Shown here: in pieces, positions 15,882 through 25,785 of the stretch | Position numbering within the stretch: position 1 is the first letter of the stretch | Layout: the number at the start of each line of letters is the position of its first letter | Source of the DNA: Tolypothrix sp. NIES-4075 | GTDB taxonomy: Bacteria; Cyanobacteriota; Cyanobacteriia; Cyanobacteriales; Nostocaceae | Length of the DNA stretch: 64,000 bases | Assembly: GCF_002218085.1 (NCBI RefSeq) | Contig: NZ_BDUC01000005.1 | Coordinates: forward strand, 622,641 to 686,640 | Direction: 5' to 3' | The notes under the pieces: model-generated | Databases searched by the model: none | What the model was told of the DNA's origin: nothing | Seen by the model: the letters and a program-made list of their open reading frames with translations, nothing else | Program-made: the position numbers and the translations under genes

Positions 15882-17661
15882 AAGCTTCCTGCGGTACATC
15901 CACTGTACCCAAAGACTTCATCCGCTTTTTACCCTTTGCTTGCTTCTGCAAAAGTTTCTTCTTTCGGCTGATGTCACCACCGTAACATTTAGCTAACACA
16001 TCTTTCCGCAAAGCGGGAATATGTTCGCTAGCGATAACCTTACTACCGATACTCGCTTGAATTGGCACTTTAAATTGGTGTCGCGGAATCAATTCTTTCA
16101 GTTTCTCAGCCATCGATCGCCCAACACCGTAAGCTTTATCTCGGTGGACAATCATTGCCAAAGAATCCACCGGATCGCCGTTAATCATAATATCCAACTT
16201 CACCAAGGGATTTTCGCGATAACCGATGATGTGATATTCCATACTTGCGTAACCACGCGATCGCGATTTCATTTGGTCAAAGAAGTCGGTGACAACTTCC
16301 GCCAAAGGTATCTCGTAAGTCAGTGTAGTTCGCCCTTTGGTAAGATACTTCATATCTTTGAAGACACCGCGCCGATTTTGCGACAACTCCATCAAAGTAC
16401 CTACATACGTTTCTGGCGTAATCATTTCTACCTGAACGTAAGGTTCTTCAATCTTTTCGCGATCGTTGGGCGCAGGTAAACGGCTAGGGTTATCGATGTA
16501 CAGCACTTCACCCTTATTTGTCGTTACTCGGTAAACTACTGACGGCGCTGTAATAATTAAATCTAAATTATACTCGCGTTCCAAGCGTTCCTGAACAATT
16601 TCCATGTGCAGCAACCCCAAGAACCCGCAACGAAAGCCAAATCCCATTGCGCTAGAGGTTTCTGGTTCGTAGTGCAGTGCGGCATCGTTGAGTCGTAGCT
16701 TTTCTAAAGCTTCTCGCAAGTCTTCAAATTGGTCAGCATCGATGGGGAACATCCCGCAAAAGACCATCGGTTTCGCTTCGGTGTAACCGGGCAAAGGTTC
16801 CGCAGCTTTCTTCGCACTGAGGGTAATTGTATCTCCAACCCGTGCATCAGCTACAGCTCTAATCGATGCGGCTAAATAACCTACTTCCCCAGCGTGGAGT
16901 TCATCAACTTGCTTTTGAGTGGGAGAAAGTACACCTAACTCATCAATATCGTATTCTTTACCCGACACCATCAAATAAATGCGATCGCCTTTTTTCAGTG
17001 TGCCATCCATCACCCGAAAATAAACAATCACTCCTCGATAGCTGTCGTAGTAGCTATCAAAAATCAACGCCCTTAAAGGTTGATCTATCGTATTCTGTGG
17101 GGGTGGGACACGCTCGACAATTGACTCTAAAATTTCATCGATGCCAATTCCCTCTTTCGCAGAAGCCAGAATCGCATCACTACAATCTAAACCGATAATT
17201 TCCTCAATTTCGCTAACTACCCGCTCTGGTTCTGCCCCAGGCAAGTCTATTTTATTCAAAACTGGGATAATTTCTAGATTATGCTCTAGTGCTAAATATA
17301 CATTCGCCAAAGTTTGCGCCTCTACACCTTGGGAAGCGTCAACTACCAAAAGTGCGCCTTCACAAGCCACCAAACTGCGCGATACTTCATACGAAAAATC
17401 CACATGCCCAGGAGTATCAATTAAATTCAGCACATACTCCTGACCGTCTTTTGCCTTATAATTCATCCGGGCAGCTTGCAGCTTAATTGTAATGCCGCGC
17501 TCCCGTTCCAAATCCATGTTGTCGAGAAACTGTTCCTTCATCTGCCGCTGTTCCACCGTACCAGTAGTTTGCAGTAAGCGGTCAGCGAGAGTAGATTTCC
17601 CGTGGTCGATATGAGCAATAATACAAAAATTGCGAATGCGAGCTGCGGGAACGTCAGTCAT
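15850..17661 (-). CDS. lepA: elongation factor 4 (LepA), ribosome back-translocating GTPase
   Basis: This full-length (603 residues) EF-4 has all GTPase motifs: G1 AHIDHGKS (16-23), G2 RGITI, G3 DTPGH (82-86) and G4 NKID. The EF-4-specific C-terminal domain is present (RVTTNKGEVLYIDNPSRLP, RHQFKVPIQASIGSKVIA, CYGGDISRKKKLLQKQKGK-like end). It acts on stalled ribosomes and is widely conserved. The gene is alone on its strand; its 3' end overlaps the truncated Rieske frame by 32 bp, and a heptamer repeat element lies upstream. Confidence 0.97.
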   Translation of the reverse strand: MTDVPAARIRNFCIIAHIDHGKSTLADRLLQTTGTVEQRQMKEQFLDNMDLERERGITIKLQAARMNYKAKDGQEYVLNLIDTPGHVDFSYEVSRSLVACEGALLVVDASQGVEAQTLANVYLALEHNLEIIPVLNKIDLPGAEPERVVSEIEEIIGLDCSDAILASAKEGIGIDEILESIVERVPPPQNTIDQPLRALIFDSYYDSYRGVIVYFRVMDGTLKKGDRIYLMVSGKEYDIDELGVLSPTQKQVDELHAGEVGYLAASIRAVADARVGDTITLSAKKAAEPLPGYTEAKPMVFCGMFPIDADQFEDLREALEKLRLNDAALHYEPETSSAMGFGFRCGFLGLLHMEIVQERLEREYNLDLIITAPSVVYRVTTNKGEVLYIDNPSRLPAPNDREKIEEPYVQVEMITPETYVGTLMELSQNRRGVFKDMKYLTKGRTTLTYEIPLAEVVTDFFDQMKSRSRGYASMEYHIIGYRENPLVKLDIMINGDPVDSLAMIVHRDKAYGVGRSMAEKLKELIPRHQFKVPIQASIGSKVIASEHIPALRKDVLAKCYGGDISRKKKLLQKQAKGKKRMKSLGTVDVPQEAFMAVLRLDPQ

Positions 17662-17730
17662 ATACTTCTTTAATTAAGCGGCAACCGAGTAAGATATGCA
17701 ATTTACTTCATGTATTGTAATGCTTTCTGA

Positions 17731-17930
17731 ACGGGGAATGGGGAATGGGGAATGGGTAATCGGTAATGGGTAATCGGTAATGGTAATCGGTAATAATTCT
17801 TTTTCCAGTCCAAGCGTCCAAGCGTCCCCATGACGCGGCTGTGCTGTAGCCTGTGGAACCCGTCCACCGCACTGGCTCCCCATTACCCATTACCAATTTC
17901 CAATTCCCAATTCCCAATTCCCAATTCCTG
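17731..17930. repeat. heptamer (STRR-type) inverted repeat element 2
   Basis: The left arm (17731-17790) holds GGGGAAT, GGGTAATC and GGTAATC units. The centre shares GGTAATAATTCTTTTTCCAG with element 1 and then has a GC-rich part (GCGGCTGTGCTGTAGCC). The right arm (17876-17928) is CCCCATTACCCATTACC followed by CCAATTCCC units. It lies upstream of lepA and accounts for much of the gap 17662-18236; 17935-18236 shows only HIP1 octamers. Confidence 0.85.
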
Positions 17931-18236
17931 TGAAATATGAAGGTCTATATCCATAGCATCTGGTATTGAACAACCATCGGCGTACAATAAACATGAAGAA
18001 GTGCAAAAAGTACACACAAGAACGGCGATCGCTACAGTGCGATCGCCCGGAAATTGCTGATTGACAACAGAAAATTTATAGAGCTATTGTTTTGTCAGGA
18101 TTCTCTGAAAATTGTGAGTTCATTCCACCAAACTGCTACTTTGGCAGTATAAGTCGAAAATCGAACTCCAACAAACCAAGACTTGTCAAATCAACTACTT
18201 GTGTATGATTGTCTTCTTCACAAAGCCTTTGACAAG

Positions 18237-18497
18237 ATGAATTTCTCCTTATACAAAGCTATGAATATGAAACAGAAAGTTACCGATGCGGAAAATAGAC
18301 AAGCCGATAAGGTAGAAATCGCTATCCACCTTGATTCTGAGTTAGTAGAGCAAATTCAGCATTTGACCAACGATCCCAGTAAAGTGATTGAGGTGGCAAT
18401 TCGTCAGTGGTTGCGCGGTGAAGTTCCCAGAGATGATGAACTGACGCGTACTCCTTACCGTACACCTGTTCCACCACGCGGGGAATGGAATGATTGA
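18237..18497 (+). CDS. small protein with ribbon-helix-helix-like segment
   Basis: A small soluble protein (86 residues from ATG 18237; frame open from ATG 18183, further starts at 18261 and 18267). The segment KVEIAIHLDSELVEQIQHLT, then NDPSKVIEVAIRQWLRGE has the strand-helix-helix pattern of ribbon-helix-helix DNA-binding or antitoxin proteins. A charged Pro-rich tail (TPVPPRGEWND) follows. No toxin gene is adjacent: the next gene, 120 bp on, is a sensor kinase. I do not recognise a named family, and the start is uncertain because no good ribosome binding site is visible. Confidence 0.65.
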   Translation: MNFSLYKAMNMKQKVTDAENRQADKVEIAIHLDSELVEQIQHLTNDPSKVIEVAIRQWLRGEVPRDDELTRTPYRTPVPPRGEWND

Positions 18498-18617
18498 CAT
18501 TTAGCCAGATAAGTTATAAAAAAGGATGAATTTATGTAAATTAATGTAAATTTTTTTTGTCGAGGATAACAGATTGGCGAAAAAAACATTGCGAGTCTGG
18601 CACAGCTGTAATAATTT

Positions 18618-20435
18618 ATGCCAAACTTTAAGCAGCTTTTGCTAAACTCTTGCGGAGTCTCGTTTGTTTATCTAGCTCAAGTCATGAGTATTACTGCCAA
18701 CTCCCAACTTGCGAATCTATTGTCGAAGAATCGGAAATCTATTACAGGTATTGCTGAGAACACAGTACCAACTCTGGGATCGGAGTTGGTGTACACCCAA
18801 GACACCACAGGAGATTACCTGACATTTTATTGGAGTGCAGGCGATCGCTTGGGGATAAATTCTGAAGCTATGATAGGCGATCTAAATCGGGATGAAATTT
18901 TCGCCCCGGTAGAAAAGGTTGCCTATTTGCAACGTTTAGGGCGAATTGTGAAAAATTTGATACCGGAAAGGTGTCAATGCTGGTTTAGCTATCGTCAGGA
19001 ATTATTTGAGTTGGAGTTGGTAATCAGCCCAATTATGCCGACCTTAGGCACACCCGCGACAACAGTTTTAGTAATGGGACGATTGCTACAAACAAAAAGC
19101 AACAAAAAAGCAGTACATCTGCCAGCACCACAACCAACAGAGTTAGAGTTAGCTTTAAGTTCGCATCAATACCAAAAGCTGATAAGTCAAATTACCAGAA
19201 ACATCCGGCGGACATTAGATTTAGATATTATTTGGCAACAAACAGTTGACAGTTTAGGAAAAGCACTGCGGTTAGAGCGCTGTATTATTTGTCCCTACCA
19301 AAAAGACAGCGCAAAGGTATCGATAATAGCAGAGTATCACAAGCCAGATTTTGACTCAATGCTAGGCTTAGAAATAGATTTAGCAACTGAAGGTGCATTT
19401 GCTCAAGCTTTGGCAACCCTAGAACCAATTGTGGAAAATAAGCCCAAGCATAGAAAGTTTGGGCAAGAGAAAATTTTAGTAGTTGCGACTTGCCATCAAG
19501 ACCAACCGAATGCTTTAATTGCCGTCAGTTTGCGCTCGGAGTGCAGCAAGTTGACTTCATTAGAATTAGACTTGGCAAAAGAAGTAGCAGATCAATTAGG
19601 AACAGCGATCGCTCACGCCACATTATATAAAGAATTAGAAGCCGCACGTCAAAAAGCCGAAGAAGCCTCCCGTCTCAAAACCGAATTTCTCACCAATGTA
19701 TCTCACGAAATTCGCACCCCCCTAAATGGGATGATCGGCTTTCAACGGCTGATTTTGGACGGTATGGCAGATGATGTCGAAGAACAAAACCAATTTTTGC
19801 TAGAAGCGCATAAATTATCTCTACACCTACTCGATATCATCCAAGACATCTTAGACTTTGCCAAAATCGAAGCCGGCAAAATGGATCTCGAACTTCGTTC
19901 AGTAAATTTGGACGAGTTATTGAGTGATGTGGGAAACTCCATGCACATGCAAGCCGAACAGAAAAACCTCAGCTTCGAGATGCAAACCCCCGATACCTCC
20001 GATGAAATTATTGTCTACGGTGACTATCTACGTCTCAAACAAGTAATCATCAATTTGGTTGGCAACGCCATAAAATTCACTCATGAAGGTGGTATAACTC
20101 TCAGCGCTGACGTAGTTCGCAAAAAAGTAGTATTTCAAGACCAGCAATTTCCTGGTATGGTGAGAGTGCGTGTAGCAGACACTGGTATTGGCGTTTCTTT
20201 AGATAAACAAGACAAATTATTTCAATTATTCTCGCAAGTAGACGGTTCCCGTACTCGCCAATATGGTGGCACAGGTTTAGGACTAGCAATATCTCAAAAG
20301 CTAGTAGAAGCAATGGGTGGTGAAGTCAATTTTTACAGCTTGGGCGAAGGACTTGGTTCAACCGTCACATTCACAGTACCTTTATATCAACAGCCAGTTA
20401 TGGTTTTACCGAATGAAATTAACATCCCAGATTAA
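18618..20435 (+). CDS. soluble GAF-domain sensor histidine kinase
   Basis: This 605-residue protein has a PAS-like N-terminal domain (about 50-160), a GAF domain (about 185-335, with LDLDIIWQQTVDSLGKAL, RLERC), a HisKA domain with the phospho-accepting His in NVSHEIRTPLNGMIGF (about 370) and a HATPase domain (LVGNAIKF, VADTGIGV, GGTGLGLAIS). There is no transmembrane span and no receiver domain, so it should signal from the cytosol to a separate response regulator; none is adjacent. The chromophore-binding status of the GAF domain cannot be judged. ATG 18684 is an alternative start. Confidence 0.9.
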   Translation: MPNFKQLLLNSCGVSFVYLAQVMSITANSQLANLLSKNRKSITGIAENTVPTLGSELVYTQDTTGDYLTFYWSAGDRLGINSEAMIGDLNRDEIFAPVEKVAYLQRLGRIVKNLIPERCQCWFSYRQELFELELVISPIMPTLGTPATTVLVMGRLLQTKSNKKAVHLPAPQPTELELALSSHQYQKLISQITRNIRRTLDLDIIWQQTVDSLGKALRLERCIICPYQKDSAKVSIIAEYHKPDFDSMLGLEIDLATEGAFAQALATLEPIVENKPKHRKFGQEKILVVATCHQDQPNALIAVSLRSECSKLTSLELDLAKEVADQLGTAIAHATLYKELEAARQKAEEASRLKTEFLTNVSHEIRTPLNGMIGFQRLILDGMADDVEEQNQFLLEAHKLSLHLLDIIQDILDFAKIEAGKMDLELRSVNLDELLSDVGNSMHMQAEQKNLSFEMQTPDTSDEIIVYGDYLRLKQVIINLVGNAIKFTHEGGITLSADVVRKKVVFQDQQFPGMVRVRVADTGIGVSLDKQDKLFQLFSQVDGSRTRQYGGTGLGLAISQKLVEAMGGEVNFYSLGEGLGSTVTFTVPLYQQPVMVLPNEINIPD

Positions 20436-20467
20436 GTAAGTAGGCATAATTAAAATACTCTTTCTTC

Positions 20468-20524
20468 GTAGTGAGCGGTTTACCGCTCATATTTTAGATT
20501 TTAAGGGATAGAGCCGCTGACTAC
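20468..20524. repeat. two-hairpin dispersed repeat (GTAGTGAGCGG type)
   Basis: GTAGTGAGCGGTTTACCGCTC opens the element and CTGACTAC closes it, the same outer ends as the other GTAGTGA elements. It lies 33 bp after the sensor kinase stop and may help end transcription. The rest of 20525-20684 shows no gene. Confidence 0.75.
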
Positions 20525-20684
20525 ATTGTTTAACTATTCCAACATTATGCTTGAACTAGCAAAACTTTAGTAATTTGTCAAGAGTTTATAACAAAGGATA
20601 ACCGACAAACAACGAAAAGCAATTCAGCAGCAATTGGATCTACGATCAATTTAATAAAGCGAGAAAATAAAATCCTGAAGACTG

Positions 20685-20935
20685 GGGACTGGGGACTGGG
20701 AACTGGGTAATGGGTAATGGTGAGAAAGAGCGAGAAAGGGAGGGGAGCCACTGCGCCCTTACGGGTTCCCCGGCAGCCGTGCATGTGGCGTTTTCCCTCT
20801 CCTGTCGGAGACGCTACGCGTGAGCGTGCCGGCTCTGGCTCTAGAGTTGGGGTAATGGGGAAAGAATTATTACCAATGTCCTATGCCCAATTACCAATGC
20901 CCAATTACCAATTACCAATTACCCATTCCCCAATT
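20685..20935. repeat. heptamer (STRR-type) inverted repeat element 3
   Basis: The left arm has GGGGACT, GGGAACT and GGGTAAT units (20685-20720). The right arm has CCCAATTACCAATTACC units (20882-20935). The centre contains a GC-rich piece with CCTGTCGGAGACGCTACGCG (20800-20819), a dispersed cyanobacterial repeat seen again near 31380. AAAGAATTATTACC at 20861 is the inverted form of the centre of elements 1 and 2. Confidence 0.8.
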
Positions 20936-20963
20936 CCATCATTCATTTACGAGGTCTAAACTT

Positions 20964-21194
20964 ATGGAACTGACAACTAATAACGTAGAAACAGTCTTGG
21001 ATGAATTACGCCCATATCTAATCTCTGATGGCGGCAACGTGGAACTCGTAGAACTCGATGGTCCTATTGTCAAGCTGCGACTGCAAGGCGCTTGTGGTTC
21101 TTGCCCAAGCTCCACAATGACACTGAGAATGGGTATTGAGCGCCGTCTGCGCGAAATGATTCCAGAAATTGCCGAAGTTGAACAAGTAATGTAA
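20964..21194 (+). CDS. nfu: NifU C-terminal-like iron-sulfur scaffold protein (Nfu)
   Basis: This 76-residue protein is the stand-alone Nfu domain. It has LDELRPYLISDGGNVELVEL and the cluster-binding CGSC (C44, C47) in LQGACGSCPSSTMTLRMGIE. Two subunits hold a [4Fe-4S] or [2Fe-2S] cluster through the CxxC and pass it to target proteins; cyanobacterial Nfu supports photosystem I assembly. The start at 20964 is chosen because GAGG lies at 20951-20954 and the family begins there; the open frame upstream is heptamer repeat. It lies between two repeat blocks. Confidence 0.93.
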   Translation: MELTTNNVETVLDELRPYLISDGGNVELVELDGPIVKLRLQGACGSCPSSTMTLRMGIERRLREMIPEIAEVEQVM

Positions 21195-21261
21195 AAGTTA
21201 GGAGGAGCGGAGTTAGAAGTTATGAGTTTTGACTTAACTTTTGACTCCTAACTCTTAAACG

Positions 21262-21360
21262 CCAGGTTGCTCAACGGGGGGAACCCCCCTTCGGGTTCGC
21301 CACTTCGACGGGACGGAAACCGACACCGCCGAGTGGACTCACCGCACACAACTGGCTCCT
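21262..21360. repeat. GC-rich dispersed repeat before the GH57 gene
   Basis: A GC-rich stretch with GGGGGGAACCCCCCTTCGGG and CACCGCACACAACTGGCTCC. Its words resemble the centres of the elements near 17850, 23700 and 51300 (GGTTCCCC, ACTGGCTCC). It fills the gap between nfu and the GH57 gene and has no open frame of note. Confidence 0.55.
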
Positions 21361-21374
21361 CCTAACTATGCCAT

Positions 21375-23609
21375 ATGTCTCAACCCCTTTACGTCGCTTT
21401 TATCTGGCACCAACATCAGCCGCTGTACAAATCTCCTGACAGCGGCGTTTCTGTGAAAAGTAGTCAGCATTACCGTCTGCCTTGGGTGCGTTTGCACGGC
21501 ACTAAAGATTATCTCGATCTGGTGCTACTTTTAGAACGGTATCCTAAGTTACACCAAACGGTGAATTTAGTTCCATCGCTGATATTGCAATTAGAAGATT
21601 ACATTGCGGGCACTGCTTTTGACCCTTATTTAGAAGTGAGTCTGACACCCGCTGAACAATTGACGACTCAACAGCGGGAATTTATCATCGAACATTTTTT
21701 TGATGCCAATCACCACAATTTGATCGATCCGCATCCTCGCTATGCTCAGTTGTATCAGCAAAAGCAGGAACAAGGACAAGATTGGTGTTTAGCAAATTGG
21801 CAATTGCCAGATTACGGCGATTTGCTGGCATGGCACAACTTAGCGTGGATCGATCCGCTGTTTTGGGACGATCCGGAAATTGCCTCTTGGCTAAAGCAGG
21901 GTAAGGATTTTACTTTAAGCGATCGCCAACGCATTTACTCTAAACAGCGGCAAATCCTCAGCCAAATCATCCCGCAACACCGCAAAATGCAAGACGCGGG
22001 GCAATTGGAAGTAACCACCACGCCTTACACTCACCCGATTTTGCCTTTACTTGCCGATACCAACTCCGGACGGGTTGCAGTGCCAAATATGACATTGCCA
22101 CAAACCCGCTTTCAATGGGCAGAAGACATTCCCAGGCACTTGCGTAAATCGTGGGATTTATATCAAGACCGCTTTGGGCAGGAACCACGCGGATTGTGGC
22201 CCTCAGAACAATCAGTCAGTCCGGCGATTCTACCGGATATTATTAAACAAGGATATAAGTGGATTTGCTCAGATGAAGCCGTTTTAGGGTGGACAATAAA
22301 ACACTTCTTCCACCGTGATGGGGCGGGGAACGTGTTGCAACCAGAGTTACTTTACCGACCGTATCGTTTAGAAACGACCGCTGGTGATTTGGCGATCGTC
22401 TTTCGCGACCACAGATTATCAGACTTAATCGGCTTTACCTACGGGGCGATGCAGCCAAAACAAGCCGCTGCTGATTTAGTGGGGCATTTACAGGCGATCG
22501 CCAAAATGCAAAAAGACCGCCCAACCGAACAACCTTGGTTAGTTACCATCGCCCTAGACGGCGAAAATTGCTGGGAATTTTATCCTCAAGATGGCAAACC
22601 TTTCTTAGAAGCCTTATATCAAACTTTAAGTAACGAACCAAATCTTAAACTCGTTACCGTCTCCGAATTTATCGAACAGTTTCCCCCCACAGCAATTATC
22701 CCCCAACAACAACTGCATAGCGGTTCTTGGGTAGATGGCAGCTTCACCACCTGGATCGGCGATCCCGCCAAAAATCGCGCTTGGGATTACCTCACACACG
22801 CTAGACTTACCCTCGCCAATCATCCCGAAGCGACTGAAGAAAACAACCCCGAAGCCTGGGAAGCTTTATACGCCGCCGAAGGTTCCGACTGGTTTTGGTG
22901 GTTTGGTGAGGGACACTCCTCAAATCAAGATGCCATGTTTGACCAGTTGTTCCGCGAACACTTGTATGGCATTTACAAAGCGTTAAATGAACCTATACCC
23001 TCGTATTTGAAAAAAGAAGTAGAAAACCACACAGCAAAGACAGATCATCGCCCACAAAGCTTTATTCATCCAGTAATTGACGGCAAAGGCGATGAACAAG
23101 ATTGGGACAAAGCCGGACGCATAGAAATCGGCGGGGCGCGGGGGACAATGCATAATAGCAGCGTCATCCAGCGACTTTGGTATGGCGTGGATCACCTGAA
23201 TTTCTATCTACGGGTGGATTTAAAAAGTGGCACCGCACCAGGGCGAGATTTGCCACCAGAGTTAAATTTGCTTTGGTATTATCCTGATAAAACAATGCAC
23301 AACAGCCCGATTCTCTTAGCGGATGTGCCGGATGCAGCGCCAGTTAATTATCATTTCCACCATCATTTAGCAATTAATTTGCTGACGCAATCGATTCAGT
23401 TTCGCGAAGCTGGGGAAAATTATCAATGGCTTCCCCGTTTCAGTCGCGCTCAAGTAGCTTTAGATACTTGTTTAGAAGTGGCGATACCGTGGGCAGATTT
23501 GCAAGTACCACCAGATTATCCCCTGCGCTTGATTTTAGTGCTTTCCGATGAAGGGCGTTTCAGCAACTATTTGCCGGAAAATGCTTTGATTCCGATTGAA
23601 GTACCTTAG
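21375..23609 (+). CDS. glycoside hydrolase family 57 protein
   Basis: This 744-residue protein starts with the GH57 hallmark VAFIWHQHQPLY, then NLVPSLILQLEDY. The nucleophile is the Glu in GLWPSEQSVS (E278), and the conserved RDHRLSDLIGF and ALDGENCWEFY segments follow. A C-terminal beta-rich domain (residues 560-744) follows the (beta/alpha)7 barrel. Family members hydrolyse or transfer alpha-glucans (amylopullulanase, amylase or branching activity), so a role in glycogen metabolism is likely; the exact activity cannot be read. ATG 21375 is the family-consistent start. Confidence 0.9.
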   Translation: MSQPLYVAFIWHQHQPLYKSPDSGVSVKSSQHYRLPWVRLHGTKDYLDLVLLLERYPKLHQTVNLVPSLILQLEDYIAGTAFDPYLEVSLTPAEQLTTQQREFIIEHFFDANHHNLIDPHPRYAQLYQQKQEQGQDWCLANWQLPDYGDLLAWHNLAWIDPLFWDDPEIASWLKQGKDFTLSDRQRIYSKQRQILSQIIPQHRKMQDAGQLEVTTTPYTHPILPLLADTNSGRVAVPNMTLPQTRFQWAEDIPRHLRKSWDLYQDRFGQEPRGLWPSEQSVSPAILPDIIKQGYKWICSDEAVLGWTIKHFFHRDGAGNVLQPELLYRPYRLETTAGDLAIVFRDHRLSDLIGFTYGAMQPKQAAADLVGHLQAIAKMQKDRPTEQPWLVTIALDGENCWEFYPQDGKPFLEALYQTLSNEPNLKLVTVSEFIEQFPPTAIIPQQQLHSGSWVDGSFTTWIGDPAKNRAWDYLTHARLTLANHPEATEENNPEAWEALYAAEGSDWFWWFGEGHSSNQDAMFDQLFREHLYGIYKALNEPIPSYLKKEVENHTAKTDHRPQSFIHPVIDGKGDEQDWDKAGRIEIGGARGTMHNSSVIQRLWYGVDHLNFYLRVDLKSGTAPGRDLPPELNLLWYYPDKTMHNSPILLADVPDAAPVNYHFHHHLAINLLTQSIQFREAGENYQWLPRFSRAQVALDTCLEVAIPWADLQVPPDYPLRLILVLSDEGRFSNYLPENALIPIEVP

Positions 23610-23772
23610 GGAATTGGTAATGGGTAATGGGTAATGGGTAATGGGAATAAAAAGAAGCGATCGCGTATTTCGATGCCCGATGCCCGATGACGGCAGGTGC
23701 TACAACGGTCGTGTTCCTCCGCAACGCACTGCCTCCCCAATGCCCCATGCCCCATTACCCATTACCCATTCC
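23609..23772. repeat. heptamer (STRR-type) inverted repeat element 4
   Basis: The left arm GGTAATGGGTAATGGGTAAT begins 2-3 bp after the GH57 stop codon. The centre has CGCAACGCACTGCCTCCCC, and the right arm is CCCCATTACCCATTACCC. The element could form a hairpin directly behind the gene. Confidence 0.8.
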
Positions 23773-23859
23773 ATCCGGTAATGCTATTGGCGTAAAAGAA
23801 TCTTTATCGTTAAATTAAAGACATTTAGCAGCTTTTCACTCCTCCCCCCTAATAGCCTG

Positions 23860-24945
23860 ATGAATAGCTTTCCTCCGAAAACGTCAGATTTTCATGTGGA
23901 TATTTTAAAGCAGACTCAGCTTGGTCAACTGTGCGGTCAAGCGCAGTTATTTCGCGATCGCTATGCAATATTGAAAATATTGGGCAGAGGTGGTTTTGGC
24001 ATCACGTTTCTCGCCAAAAACATGATGTTACCGGGAAATCCCCTGTGTGTGATTAAACAGCTTTCTCCCAAGGTGAGTAGTCCGAAAAGCTGGGAAAGAG
24101 CATGTTCGCGCTTTGAAAAAGAAGCAAAAACCTTAGGTCAGCTTGGCAGTCATTCTCAGATTCCCATGCTTTTAGATTACTTTCAAGCAAATGGGGAATT
24201 TTATTTAGTTCAAGAATACGTGCGCGGTTCTACTTTAGCACGGGAAATCAAACGCACTGGTCTCAAAAGCGAAGCCGCAGTCAAACAGTTTTTGCACGAA
24301 TTATTGCCAGTATTGCAATACGTTCATAAACATCATGTAATTCATCGCGATATTAAGCCCCAGAACTTGCTACGCTGTGAAGATGATGGACGGGTAGTTT
24401 TAATTGATTTCGGCGCAGTTAAAGAGAAATTAGTAGAAAGTAGTGACAGCGAAGAACATAAAAGCGTCTCAACAAATTTTGTCGGGACTATGGGATTTGC
24501 CCCACCAGAACAGTTTTCCCTGCGTCCAGTTTATGCTAGTGATATTTACGCAGTCGGAGTGACTTGTCTTTATCTGTTAACTGGCAAAGCACCTTTTGAA
24601 TTTGAGTATGACTCGAATACCGGTGATATCTGTTGGCAAAAACATGTAGACATCAGTGACCACTTTGCTCAAGTTTTGGGCAAAATGGTGAAGGTGTCGT
24701 TATCAGAGCGTTTTCAGACAACTAATGATGTCATGTCTTCTTTAGGCTTGGAAAGCTATTTGCCGACTTTGACGAATTGTTTAACTACCCAACCCAAGAA
24801 AGGTAAAAGTAGTGGAAACGCAGAATCCTCTGATTACCTTTCACCTGTAGCACGCACCGCTAGCGCTATTCGCGAATGGAAAGCAAAGCTTAATGCCAAA
24901 AATCATCCGAAATTTAGGGGTTGCTTACCTGAAGTATCTAATTAA
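23860..24945 (+). CDS. serine/threonine protein kinase
   Basis: This 361-residue soluble kinase has one Hanks-type domain (about 32-300): the glycine loop LGRGGFGITFL, the ATP lysine in CVIKQLS, VIHRDIKPQNLL, the metal-binding DFG of VLIDFGAVK, and MGFAPPEQF in place of the usual APE. The 60-residue tail is unstructured and basic, with no membrane span, so it acts in the cytosol. It is the first of three kinases in this part of the window. The glycine loop and the IPMLLDYF segment closely resemble the other kinases here, pointing to one paralogous group. Confidence 0.93.
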   Translation: MNSFPPKTSDFHVDILKQTQLGQLCGQAQLFRDRYAILKILGRGGFGITFLAKNMMLPGNPLCVIKQLSPKVSSPKSWERACSRFEKEAKTLGQLGSHSQIPMLLDYFQANGEFYLVQEYVRGSTLAREIKRTGLKSEAAVKQFLHELLPVLQYVHKHHVIHRDIKPQNLLRCEDDGRVVLIDFGAVKEKLVESSDSEEHKSVSTNFVGTMGFAPPEQFSLRPVYASDIYAVGVTCLYLLTGKAPFEFEYDSNTGDICWQKHVDISDHFAQVLGKMVKVSLSERFQTTNDVMSSLGLESYLPTLTNCLTTQPKKGKSSGNAESSDYLSPVARTASAIREWKAKLNAKNHPKFRGCLPEVSN

Positions 24946-25146
24946 TAAGAAAAATTAAAAACTAAAACAGATTTTTCATATATTTGTCGATGCGATCGCC
25001 ACCTGTAATGGTCGTCACTTGTAGCAAATATAAAATTATATTACATAAAGATTAGATAAATATTAAATTAAAAGTTTTTCGACTATATTTACACGAAAAT
25101 AATTCTAGTTAGAAAAACTTAACTTCTCTCTCATAAATATGTTTAC

Positions 25147-25172
25147 AGGCAGATAGCGTTAACTATCTGCCT
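25147..25172. terminator. perfect hairpin between kinase and receiver gene
   Basis: AGGCAGATAG and CTATCTGCCT form a perfect 10-bp stem around CGTTAA, followed by ATTTC. It lies about 200 bp after the kinase stop and 47 bp before the receiver start, so it could be a terminator or a leader hairpin. The rest of 24946-25218 is AT-rich without a gene. Confidence 0.45.
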
Positions 25173-25218
25173 ATTTCGACTTCTTAATCGCTTTCACCAA
25201 TTAAAGGCGGTAATTAAT

Positions 25219-25785
25219 GTGTCAAACAACTTTTGCGATTCACATACTCAAGAAAGCACATCGCTAAAAACACCACAAGTTGACTTTTCATCTCTTGGTA
25301 ACTTGCGAATACTTGTAGTAGATGACAATATCGATTGCCTGTATCTGGTTAAAGTTATTTTTGAAGATTATCAGGCACAGGTGAAGACCGTAACATCGGT
25401 AGATGAAGCCATTGAAGCGATAGAAGAATCAAAGCCAGATGTTTTAATCAGCGACATCTGTATGCAAGGCAAAGATGGTTATTCGCTGATTCGCTCTATC
25501 AGACGCAAAGAAGCTAAGATCGGAGGATTTCTTCCTGCGCTTGCTTTTACCGGTTATGCACATCCGCAAGCGCGTGCGAAAGCTTTTGAAGCTGGCTTTC
25601 AGGAACTTATTTTTAAGCCTTTTGACCCCGATAAGCTAGTTGCAGAAGTGGCAAAACTTACACGACTGCGCTATTCATCTATTAACAAACAAACATTTTT
25701 ACTCAATTCAGTGTCAGTAATGGAAACTTATAAAGAAGTTTCAATTAACACTAAAAAAATGGCGAAATGCCAATGTATAAACTAA
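25219..25785 (+). CDS. single-domain response regulator (CheY-like)
   Basis: The receiver domain (about 28-150) has the acidic pair in LVVDDNID, the phospho-accepting D79 in VLISDICMQGKDG, the Thr of ALAFTGYA and the Lys of IFKPFDPDK. About 35 residues follow with no recognisable output domain, ending in CQCIN. It starts at GTG 25219, after AAAGGCGG at 25203-25210. It lies between two kinase genes, but its own histidine kinase partner is not evident nearby. Confidence 0.88.
   Translation: MSNNFCDSHTQESTSLKTPQVDFSSLGNLRILVVDDNIDCLYLVKVIFEDYQAQVKTVTSVDEAIEAIEESKPDVLISDICMQGKDGYSLIRSIRRKEAKIGGFLPALAFTGYAHPQARAKAFEAGFQELIFKPFDPDKLVAEVAKLTRLRYSSINKQTFLLNSVSVMETYKEVSINTKKMAKCQCIN

Noticed and set aside
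18183..18497. Toxin-antitoxin pair based on the ribbon-helix-helix-like protein
   Set aside because: No toxin-sized frame adjoins it on the same strand; the next gene is a large sensor kinase.
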